Of a DNA stretch of 64,000 nucleotides, positions 55,420 to 64,000 are shown piece by piece. Each line of letters starts with the position of its first letter. Position 1 is the first letter of the stretch. Origin of the DNA: Monodelphis domestica (lineage: Eukaryota; Chordata; Mammalia; Didelphimorphia; Didelphidae); assembly GCF_027887165.1 (NCBI RefSeq), contig NC_077228.1, forward strand, positions 387,442,456 through 387,506,455, in the 5' to 3' direction. The notes below the pieces were generated by a model. The model ran no database searches. It was not told where the DNA came from and saw nothing but the letters and a program-made list of their open reading frames with translations. The translations under genes and the position numbers were made by a program.

Positions 55420-55845
55420 ATAGGGAAAGGAAGGAGCAGGAGATCCTGCAAGGCAGAAGCAGGAAGATTCCAGAACTCTGGAGAAGTGGTAGGGCTGTTG
55501 CTACTTCTCAGAGAGACAGTTGAGCAGGCAGAAGGTTGAGTTTCTGTCTAGTCTTCTTGGGTGGACCTTGAGAGCTAGATATTCTCTCTCCTGTGGCTTT
55601 CCTTGTGATCCAACCTGTTCGGATGTATCCTGTGGACTGTCTGAGATATTCCTGCAGAGCTGCTTGAGACACCTAAGCCATGTCAGTGAGACCTTTCCTT
55701 TGAGCCCTGTTCCTGCTTACCTTCCAAACTACTACCTTTAACACCATCCAAGGGGGGAACTTGGGTTAGAGAAGTGTAGTTTATTGTAGGAACTGGGACT
55801 TTTAGGTAGAGAGCCTGACTGGCAGTATAGACTCTCTCTTGCTTT
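55420..55845. repeat. LTR-like insertion in the tandem array
   Basis: Starts TGTTATAGGGAAAGG, differs in base composition from the array and lacks its blocks. The array block TCTCTTTTTGGCACCAATTG (left) reappears as ATCCCTCCTAGGCACTAGTG (right). TTTATTGTAGG near 55780 is an inverted polyadenylation signal. Confidence 0.45.
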
Positions 55846-55987
55846 TCTTCAATCCCTCCTAGGCACTAGTGGGCCCATTCCTTTATTTCTGACAATTGAA
55901 ATTGATTTGCTTTACTAACTTGATAAATGTATTCATTACTTTTTTTTACTAAACAAAATCATTCCCTTATCTTTAAAAAGCAATATA

Positions 55988-56197
55988 TCTTTTTTTTTTT
56001 TAAATCCTTACCTTCTGTCTTGGAGTCAATACTATGTATTGGTTCAAAGGCAGAAGAGTGGTAAGGGCTAGGCAATGGGGGTTAAGTGACTTGCCCAGGG
56101 TCACACAGTTGGGAAGTGTCTGAGGCCAGATTTGAACCTAGGACCTCCTGTTTCTAGGCCTGGCTCTCAATCCACTGAGCTACCCAGCTGCCCCCTA
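55988..56197 (-). mobile_element. Full-length tRNA-derived marsupial SINE
   Basis: Minus strand reads GGGGCAGCTGGGTAGCTCAG (head and A box), GGTTCAAATC (B box), ACTGTGTGACCCTGGGCAAG, CCCATTGCCTAGCCCTTACC, and a tail ending in poly(A) (T run at 55988-56001). The least decayed copy in the window and the reference for the others. Confidence 0.92.
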
Positions 56198-57384
56198 GTT
56201 TTCTATTTTTTAATGCAACTTTTTCAAATGATACTAAACACAACTCCTAGTCCTATGGAAGAAATTCAGACAGAATTCTAAAAATAATCCTTGGAAAATG
56301 AAGTCCAAATCAGTGGTACCACTCACCTGGGAAAGAAAAAAATTTGGACAGTTTTCCTGGGGATCACTTGCAAAGTATCTCCCAGTATTTTCAATAAGTA
56401 AATTCTCTGACAGCAGAAATTATGCTAGGTTCCCCCTTCAATCTTCTGTTCTTTGGCTGTGACTTGGTGAAATTTCATAGTAGGGGAAATTTAGTCTTCA
56501 GTTCTTCTAAATGACTTTACAATATCTCACAATAAGGGGAACAACAATGCTACAGAGGAGAGAGGCAGCTGTTAGGATTCTTTGGAAATTTCCAGGAATC
56601 ATTCTGCTGTTCCTACTTTGTGGATGTAGCATACTCAACCCCCAAAGGTCGAGAACTATTGATTATTTTTCAATCTCTCTTTGGAACCAATGGACCAAGG
56701 TCATACTTTTTAATTCTAAATGAATATTTTTTTCTATTTGTTTTAATGAATAATAATTTAATAAGTAAAGTGATTTTATTTGAATAAATCAATAAATTTA
56801 CTCATTTATTTTTTCCAGTGAACAAAACTATTCCCTTATTTTTACAATGAAATGGATTTTTAAATTGTTTGGGTTAATTTTCCAAATGATGTTTCCCAGC
56901 ATCTTCATGGAAGAAAATCAGAAAAATTTCTAAATATACCTACTGCAAATGAAGCCCAAATCCATATTATAATATCTTAGGGGCCAAGCTCCAAATTCTG
57001 TGTACCTAACTGCATTTTCAATAAATTGCCTACCTAGAATCAGAAGTTCCCCTTCAAATTTTGGCTATATAGATATGACTTTGTAAAACCTTACAGTAAG
57101 GGGGGTCAAAAATGCTCATGAGAAAAGAAATAGTCTTGAGGATTCTTGGGGGGAACCACCAATCATCCTTGTACCACTGCTTCATGGAGACAGCATACAC
57201 TCCCCTCCTCCCCCAGGGATAAATAAGAACAATTTATTCCAATGGTCATGAAGGTGGCAGAAGCAGGCACTGTGGAGTACTTAGGGCTTGGTTAGACATT
57301 GAAGAAGCCAATGTCATCCTCTGCATCCCAAGCTGTCACCCAGTCATCTTGACTTTTGTCTTGCCACTGGACTTTGATGATTCT

Positions 57385-57548
57385 GGAAGAGAGAGGGTTG
57401 CTTTGGATTAAAATCTGGTTTTAGACACTTCTTAAAAAGTGCTACCCTGGAGAAGTCACTTAACCCCCATTGCCCAGCCCTTACCACTATTTGCCTTGAA
57501 ACCAATACACAGTATTGATTCCAAGATGGAAGGTAAGGGTTTAAAATA
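57385..57548 (+). mobile_element. tRNA-derived marsupial SINE, 5'-decayed
   Basis: AGTCACTTAACCCCCATTGCCCAGCCCTTACC and CCAATACACAGTATTGATTCCAAGATGGAAGG. Confidence 0.8.
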
Positions 57549-57599
57549 ATTTTTGTTGATAGAATAGCTTCTGGCATTATTATGACTCATTTGTTCCTT

Positions 57600-57790
57600 T
57601 AAGCGGCAGCATGGTGCTAGGAAAAAACAGTACACTTGTAGTCAGGAGACCTGGGTTGGAATCCTTGCTCCAACTCTTACTAACTGTGTGACTTTCACCT
57701 TCCTGGATTTCTTCATCTTTAAAGTGGGAAAAATGATAATTGCATTGCCTATTTTACAAAGATGTAGAGAAAGTTGTCTATTTTGACCTT
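57600..57790 (+). mobile_element. MIR-like SINE
   Basis: TGTAGTCAGGAGACCTGGGTTGGAATCC, AACTGTGTGACTTTC, TTTCTTCATCTTTAAAGTGGG. Confidence 0.65.
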
Positions 57791-58204
57791 TGAGCTCAGT
57801 CCTATCTTAATCCATTTGCATTAACATCATAAATGCATTTTTTTAAACCTTTGCTTTGTATTGAGTTCCAGAAAGCTTTACTCTGATGCCTTGTCATGGC
57901 CTCATCATAGTTTGGAGGTGATCCTGAGTTTTTCAAGGTTATGCCAGAAGAATGGAGGCTCTAGAATATTCCTTCATACTGGAAAGGGTTTGAATATGAT
58001 TTTATCAAGAAACTGAGATTACTTTCTGAGGACAGCTTGGTTAAGAATGAAAAGGCTTTGCACAGAGTAGATTGGATAATTGGTGATGCATTCCTTGGCA
58101 ATGGAAATCTATGAAACAAATACAAATACAAAATAGATGTTAATCCTGTGTGCCTCCTTTCTTTGGAGATGGTACCTGTTTTTAAAATCATCAATAAACT
58201 TTAA

Positions 58205-58420
58205 TCTCGATATTGGTTCTCTCAATGTGAGTTCCTTATTCAATGAATGATGAGTAGACATGCTACTATAGAAATTGGATCATATGAATATTGACATATT
58301 TGTTGTAAATGAAATAGAAGAGTAACAGACATTGTAGCTAAATGGAAAAATGGCTCAAAGGTTCTCGTTGGAGAAGCAAATAAAAGAAGAAAGGTGCCAA
58401 TGGAGAGGAAGAGATAGAAG
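58205..58420 (+). mobile_element. Possible RTE-clade LINE endonuclease fragment
   Basis: The plus strand encodes GSLNVSSLFNE and NIDIFVVNEI, resembling the start of an APE-type endonuclease in RTE LINEs (L-N-V-R-S-L ... D-I-x-x-x-Q-E). Weak. Confidence 0.3.
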
Positions 58421-59180
58421 ATACATAAAAAAGATTTAACTACCAAGATGTTGGAGGAGGCTGGAGGACACAGGATCAAAGATTATCACACAGTATTGAT
58501 GGCCCAGTTGATCTTATATAACATAATTGTGTAGTGGGTGAGGTCAGCTTGGTTTCATGCTTTTGTCTATAGATCCTCAGCAGCTCTACAATAGGACTGA
58601 AGAAACTGAATGGTGACGGGTTCCCTGAAATGAAGATTCCTAGGTCAGGAACTACAGAAATTTAGAAGAGACAAGGTATTCTAAATTTGCATGTAGGAGA
58701 AGAGTTAAGTGCTAAATGCAATAATAAAGGCTAGATATGGAGGCAAGTGAATATCTTATGAGTGAGCTGGATTAGAAGAATGGACTGGGGCAAGGAAGGA
58801 AGGACTGTGATGAAGATGAGAAAGTTAATTGTGAATGATAAATTGTAAAAGGTGAAAGAACAGGACACTATTGTTGGAGAATGAGATTTCAAATTTCTGA
58901 ATGTAGGAACTGGCATTATTACAAGAAATTATAAGGGCTGGCATATGATTATGCTTGTGCAGTGAAGGAGGTGATTGGAGTTGAAGAGTTTAAGAAATCA
59001 GGAGGTCAAATGGTTGGTAAGGTCATAAATATGAATGACAATTCCCCCAGTAGAGGTAGAAGGGATGAGGGAGAAAGGAAGGCTGTGAGATGGCCACTAA
59101 AGTATTTGGGGGTGAGATGTGGGGCTCAGTAATTCATAGTGATAAGATGGTATACATGGATTGGATTCATATTAAAAGAG
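58421..59180. other. No confident feature
   Basis: Purine-rich plus strand, no assignable gene; may continue an old LINE. Confidence 0.3.
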
Positions 59181-59189
59181 GAAGGTCAT

Positions 59190-59500
59190 TGAAGAATCCG
59201 AAGATTTGGAGATGGAAGTAATCTTAGAGATCACAGAGTCCAATTTCTTCATTATGAAGATAAAACTCCTCATAGGTTTTAACTTCTTGAAGTCATATAG
59301 GCAATCAAAGGAAGAGTCAAGATTTTATTATGGGTCCTCTGACTCCAAATTCCAGGCATTTTTCATGTACATAAGCTAGTAGACTTGAGTTAAAAAGGAC
59401 CTTAGAGATCATCTTATCTAGACCTCTTATTTTGCAGATGAAGAAGCTGAGACCTAGAGAGGACAAATGACTTGGTCACATAGTAAGTAGAAGAACTATA
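59190..59500 (+). mobile_element. Two old MIR/CORE-SINE-like fragments
   Basis: 59205-59290 (GAGATGGAAGTAATCTTAGAGATCA) and 59385-59500 (AGGACCTTAGAGATCATC, TTTGCAGATGAAGAAGCTGAG, GACTTGGTCACATAGTAAG). Confidence 0.55.
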
Positions 59501-59880
59501 ATTTGAAGATAGGTCTTTCTGATTGTAGTATAGGAGAAAGAACATTAGCTGTCAAGGAAGAGGACCTCAATTCAATTACAAAGGGAGGGAGTGGATTTAT
59601 CTGGTCTTTAAGGCTTTAATTAGCTCTAGATCTATGATCTTATGGGTCCATTTTGTATTTTTCTACCTCTACCCCACTCTGAAGGCTCCAAAAAGTAGCA
59701 ATAAGGGGCAAAGAGTATTATTTGACCTCCTCCTGGTACTGTAAACTGCGGAAAGTGATGGAAGTTACTGGATAAAGAGACTTGGTGTTTTTACCTAGGT
59801 TTTATTTAAGGTGAGAAGGTAGAAGGAATAATAGTTGAAAAGTTCAAGTATACAGGAAAGTTGTTGTAAGTAGATCAATT

Positions 59881-60053
59881 GGGGCAGTTAGGTAGCTCAG
59901 TGGATGGGAGGTCCTGGGTTCAAATTTGACCTCAGACACTTTCTAGCTGTGTGACTGTGGCCAAGTCACTTAATTTCCATTGCCTAGCACTTACTGTTCT
60001 TCTGCCTTGGAATCAATATACAAGATTGTTTCTGAGACAGAAAGTAAGGATTA
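59881..60053 (+). mobile_element. tRNA-derived marsupial SINE with target-site duplication
   Basis: GGGGCAGTTAGGTAGCTCAG head, GGTTCAAATT, CTGTGTGACTGTGGCCAAGTC, ending in A9. Flanks TAGATCAATT and TAGATTGATC are a likely duplication. Confidence 0.85.
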
Positions 60054-60387
60054 AAAAAAAATAGATTGATCACTTCTTGGAATCTAATTTACAGATTAAA
60101 GTGGTCCATCTTTCACATTATTTCCTCCATAAATTTTTCATTGTTTGTGTGATATGTGTGTTTTTCCATAGCATGAGGAATATGGAAATATGTTTTACAC
60201 TAAGCACTGGCATAGCCTATATCAGAGTGAAGGGGTGAGGAGGAGAGAAAGGGCGGAAAAGAGGTAGAGAATCTGAATGGCAAAACCTCAAAAAACAATT
60301 GCCAAAAATTGTTTCTAAATGTAATTGAAAAAAAAGTTGAAAAAAAGAAACTATATCTATCCCAGGGTTCCTTAGGACACAGCAGAA

Positions 60388-61106
60388 TTGATTGATAGTA
60401 TATTAGGTGGTTGTTCCTTTAATGATTATGGTAATGGAGAATCAGATCTGCCTCCCTCCCTCCTCCCTCCCACTTGAGTTAATCTCTTCAGTTGGTGACA
60501 AGTAACTGGGTTTCAGTTCTGAGTAAGTTGTCTGATATATCTAATAGATAACTCACTCTCTAAATGGTTGGAACAAGGGGTTTATTTAAGGAAGGGGAAA
60601 GAAAAGGAAATTGGATAGGAGAGAGGGTTTAGGATTTCCCCGATTTTAAATAATCCTAAATTGAGAATAATATTATAGAGTCTTGAATGAGGGATGTGGC
60701 TAACAGGTTTGAGAATCTTTGAGTCACTTCCTGATACAATAGAGAGAAAAATCAATAAGGAAAGGATCTTCTCAGTCCTTCCTCCTTTGTGTGTCAGGAG
60801 AAAGAGATTTCCAGCAGTTTGGGTGTTTCCTTCTTAACAGTCTCCTCCTGGTCACATTCTTCTCTGGAATGCTTCTTGATTGACAGCTTCTGCAAACCTT
60901 CATCCATTGCCTCTGTTTGCAGGTTTTCTTCAATTTACTCACTCACAATGGGTATTTTGTATGCTCTGGCTCCCTCTCTCACAGAGGCAGGCATGCTATA
61001 TCATTCAGAGTTTCCAGAGCGGTCTAGGTGTCTCTTCTCTACTCAAGCCTCCACTATCTATATTTCCCCCATTGTTAGGGGAACAGTCCACTTAGCCACT
61101 TAATAT
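60388..61106 (-). repeat. Solo LTR related to ERV B LTR
   Basis: Shares ordered blocks and length (about 719 versus 725 bp) with 14895-15619: an inverted polyadenylation block GGGGTTTATTTAAGGAA (60578), ATTCTTCTCTGGAAT (60857), GCCTCTGTTTGCAGG, and CATTGTTAGGGGAACAGTCC near the right end. No internal ERV sequence adjoins on the left. Confidence 0.65.
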
Positions 61107-61300
61107 CTATTAGCTTTTACAAAAGAATATTTCCTGCATAGACAGAACAAATATACAAATGTTCTTTCCTCCCCAACACTTTGAGGAGCATATCCTCTAC
61201 TCTAGCTTGGTGTCTGGGGGAAAAGGTTCAAAACTTAGATCAGTTCCTACACAGCATTGATCTGACCAAGTTCATATTCAGATTGTGCTTTAAGGTTTGT
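61107..61300. repeat. Segment related to 18703-18905
   Basis: See 18703-18905; again directly adjoining an LTR. Confidence 0.55.
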
Positions 61301-61394
61301 CAGTATCTTTATCTTCTTTCTCTCGGTAGCTTCTTCTGCATTTACTTCTCCCAACAACCCTATGAGGTATTGTTGTTGTTCATTTGTTTTGTTT

Positions 61395-61570
61395 TAAATT
61401 CTTACTGTCTGTCTTAAAATTGGTACTAAGTGTTGGTTCCAAGGCTATATATATATATATATAGTAAGGGCTAAGATTAAGTGACTCGCCCAGGGTTACA
61501 CAGGTTTGCAGTAGAAGGTAAGATTTGAACCCAGGTCCTCATGACTCCAGACCTGGCACTCTATCCACTA
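61395..61570 (-). mobile_element. tRNA-derived marsupial SINE with (TA)n interruption
   Basis: TTAAATTCTTACTGTCTGTC, GACTCGCCCAGGGTTACACAGG, TTTGAACCCAGGTCCTC. A TA microsatellite sits at 61446-61463. Confidence 0.75.
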
Positions 61571-61574
61571 TTGT

Positions 61575-61790
61575 TTTTTATTATGCCAGAGGATTTTTGT
61601 GCAAAGATACTGGAGTGGAAATTTCCTTTTCCAGTTCATTTTTCACAAGAGGAAACTGAGGTAAATGGGGTTAAGTAATTAGCTCAGGGTCACAAAGCTA
61701 GGAAATGTCTGAGGCTGGATTTGAACCTAGGTCTTCCTCACTCCTGGCCCAGTGCTCTATCTACTGTGCTCTCTAGCTGCCCTTTACAGG
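61575..61790 (-). mobile_element. MAR1-type/CORE-SINE
   Basis: CTGGAGTGGAAATTTCCTTTTCCAG, CACAAGAGGAAACTGAGG, AGCTCAGGGTCACAAAGCTAGG, TTTGAACCTAGGTCTTCC. Confidence 0.75.
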
Positions 61791-61799
61791 TTAGGAATC

Positions 61800-62790
61800 A
61801 GATTAATTTAGCCATTCAGTTAGCAAGTATCAGAGTGGGGATCTGAGCCCAATTCCCAACTGATTCTGCATCCAAGGACTCTTTATCCTATACCATGTTG
61901 TCCTGAGCACACTCCCATATTCCTCAATTGCCATATCAAGCTGTTTACTGCAACTGTTCTTTGGTTCTGGGCTCCTGAAGTGGTCTGAGGGTTATTCAGT
62001 TTTAATACCTTTTCTTTTGCCAGGCTTCTGTTTTCACATTTTCATTTACTATGAGGGAATTGTTTGAATTTCTTGTACTCTTCCCATTGCTGATAATCCT
62101 CATAACTCAAAAAATTTTACCTTCTTTCTCCATGTAACCACACAAAAAAATCTGATAATGAGAAATGAAACCAACTGGTTTGAGATATATCTCATTTCCT
62201 TTTCATCCTTTTGCTTTGCTGGGCAATAGAACCGCAAAGTGAAATCAGTTTCTCTGTCCTGTGTCCTGGAGGTCTTCAATAGATTTCCTAGGGATTTTCT
62301 CAATTAGAGACTGAAGTGTGGGACTCTATGTCTGTTTTCATTTGAAAAAACAAAAAACAAAAAACACGAGTTTCACACGAGAGCTGAGAGGTATGTACCA
62401 CACTATTTATCACAGCTAACTCACTGTTCTCTCAGAATATTCCAGCATCAAGAAATCTGTTTCTTTGCCCTCTTGTGTCCGGGGAGATTTCCTGTTTATC
62501 AGGTTACTGCCTATGGGGAAAAAAAGCAGAGACATGAAAGAAAATCCCTTGACACACTTGACAGCATAGAAAAGGAACATTTAGTGGAAAGTAAGAAAAT
62601 ATGGGAACTGGTTTTTTTATAGGGGAAAGAGCTAAATTAATTATTTAAATTTTACCTGATTCCCTCATGCTGTCATTATGATATGGGCAAAAATTGCCCA
62701 CTGGGGATTTAGATGTAGATATTTGGTGACCCATTTAAAATTCAATTTAATGTCACTGCTTCTACAGGGGCCATGCTATCATTTTAAAGT
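61800..62790. other. No confident gene; one faint MIR-like trace
   Basis: 61800-61910 (AGTATCAGAGTGGGGATCTGAGCCCAA) is a weak MIR-like trace. The rest is unassigned. Confidence 0.3.
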
Positions 62791-62799
62791 GGAGAAAAT

Positions 62800-62930
62800 A
62801 GAAACATAGGATCATGGATTTAGAATTTGAAGGGATCTCAGAGGTCTTTTAGTTCATCCTTTTTCAGATAAGAAAACTGAAGCAAATAGAAATTTAAAAA
62901 TTTGTCCATGGTTGTATAGATAATAAATAT
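62800..62930 (+). mobile_element. Old MIR/CORE-SINE-like fragment
   Basis: GGATCATGGATTTAGAATTTGAAGGGATCTCAGAGG and TTTCAGATAAGAAAACTGAAGC. Confidence 0.55.
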
Positions 62931-63394
62931 ACCAGTATCTACCTCTTCACATTTTCAGAATTTTTTTAACAGACAAGGGAAAAATCAAACAAGATCAGAG
63001 ACATAAGCAGACATTTTTATTCTTGTAGCATATAAACACCATGACTGAACCTGGAGAGAAAATATGTGTATGGGTGAGGGGTTGTGGAGAAGACATGACA
63101 CTCCATGGGAGAAGATAGACAGAAACACGAGTATACCAAGAGGCTGCTGCTGTGGTGGTTTCTTCCAGGAAGAGGAACTATACCATTTGGTAATTTCCTA
63201 GCAATTATTTTGGATAACTGGATGCTAAGGTCGATTGTTTCATCACACTAGGTATCTAAGAAGTCTAAATCTTGGGGATCAGAGTGTATTGGTGGCCCTT
63301 AACACAAATAGAAAGAAGATTGGAGAAAGGGATGAAAAAGAACTTCAAGACAACCCTTACTCCCTGCCCCCAAACCCGCAGTTCAATCAATTGT

Positions 63395-63760
63395 TTAACC
63401 AACAAGCATTTTTTAAACTCCAACTATGTGCCAGACACTGGGCATAAAAGTACCAAGAATGAAATAGCCCATGCTCATGACAGAATATTAGTGCTAAAAG
63501 GGATTCTAGGTATCACATAATTTAATTCCTTCATTTTAGAGAGGAGCATCTGAGGCCCTAAGAAGGTCACCCAGACAGTTACTCAGTATTCAACTGTTAC
63601 TGAAATTGAGGCTGAGGTTGAATCAAATGGGGTCCAAAGCTGAAAGAGGCCCTGAAGACCACTTTGCCCAATGCCTTTGCTTTACATAAAATAAAAAACA
63701 AAAAACAGACACCTCACATTAATGTCAGTGCAGGAACTGGAATTCGGGTCTCCTAACTCT
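63395..63760 (+). mobile_element. Cluster of old repeat fragments
   Basis: 63395-63480 (CCAACTATGTGCCAGACACTGGG tail), 63490-63585 (GTGCTAAAAGGGATTCTAGG, TTTTAGAGAGGAGCATCTGAGG) and 63635-63760 (GAGGCCCTGAAGACCACTTT, GGAACTGGAATTCGGGTCTCC). Confidence 0.5.
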
Positions 63761-64000
63761 TTAAGCCAAAGGCTCTAGCTAGCCCTTCCTAAACACCAGC
63801 TCCTTATCTTGTGGCTCAGAATAAGTTGTTGAATGGAAGTTGGGGGTATATCTAGACCTGGACACCTGTTAGTTTTAAACTCACATGGTTCAAAGAAGAC
63901 AGACTAGCACCCTTTTTAGTGGAGTATTAGGGATCTGGCCTTGTTCCAATCTGTGAAGGACTGGAATAGGATATAGGTATTTAAAGATTCATATACTCAT

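Larger units (their letters stand above)
53190..57235. repeat. Degenerate tandem array of about 0.45-0.6-kb units (eight recognisable unit 3' halves)
   Basis: A block of the form CACAGTAAGGGGAATAAAAATG recurs at about 53260, 53822, 54126, 54626, 55246, 56477, 56530 and 57090. Around it, in constant order, recur a GAACAAAACTATTCCCTTAT block, a TGGAAGAAATTCAGA block, a CCTGGAAAATGAAATCCA block, a TTGGACAGTTTGG block, a CTTCAATCTTCAGTTCTTTG block, a CATCCTTGTACCACTGCTTGG block and a TTTATTTCTGATTTTAA block. Units are strongly diverged from each other. Two 3' halves (53205-53475 and 54070-54290) are extra, so there is a second layer of duplication. Interrupted by a SINE (55988-56197) and another insertion (about 55420-55845). 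No conserved reading frame. Confidence 0.85.

Noticed and set aside
53190-57235. CRISPR-like or zinc-finger-type array
   Set aside because: Units are far too long and diverged for CRISPR, and no C2H2 or other coding pattern appears in any frame.
60789-61103. 104-codon plus frame
   Set aside because: Falls in the antisense of a solo LTR; no protein similarity.

Overview
The window is mammalian, almost certainly marsupial, nuclear DNA. It is AT-rich, intron-poor and packed with retroelements. The tRNA-derived SINE (for example 55988-56197), the MAR1-type CORE-SINEs with an RTE-like tail (50375-50610, 51310-51552), the L1 subfamily with a long inter-ORF spacer, the hAT elements and the CR1/L3 LINE tails are together typical of marsupials such as opossum. 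I cannot fix the species. No bacterial or viral gene organisation is present.

Only one host protein-coding locus is visible, on the minus strand. A coding exon (23931-24611, 5' UTR back to 24800) encodes the cytoplasmic tail, signal-anchor and stem of a class I Golgi alpha-mannosidase closest to MAN1A1 but clearly divergent. A probable non-coding first exon ending at 25479 and a GC-box/CCAAT promoter lie upstream. The catalytic exons are not in the window and would lie beyond base 1.

Bases 1-295 are identical to 24675-24969. This is what the junction of a direct tandem duplication with a 24,674-bp unit (296-24969) would look like, or an assembly duplication.

Layout. 1-295: duplicated segment. 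296-814: hAT transposon remnant. 895-18126: broken class I (gammaretrovirus-like) endogenous retrovirus fossil carrying a nest of insertions: a SINE at 4201, an almost full-length antisense L1 (6439-13970) that itself contains a retrocopy of C18orf21 (9770-12090) with an uninterrupted reading frame, and a second, opposite-strand ERV fragment (about 14225-15619). 18127-23900: LTR remnants, SINEs and the intron of the mannosidase-like gene. 25700-34400: old CR1/L3, MIR/CORE-SINE and small DNA transposons. 34400-42700: L1 tail split by a solo LTR, an ERV env tail with 3' LTR, an LTR with many CCAAT boxes, and hAT elements. 45726-48640: two L1 tails. 49240-50006: LTR with an internal minisatellite. 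53190-57235: a degenerate tandem array of roughly 0.45-0.6-kb units that I do not recognise. 57300-64000: SINEs, a solo LTR and old repeats.

The most notable items are the tandem-duplication junction, the divergent mannosidase exon, the datable three-deep nest (ERV, L1, retrocopy), a strong hairpin in the retrocopy 3' UTR, transmembrane segments at the start of two separate ERV gag regions, and the tandem array at 53-57 kb.
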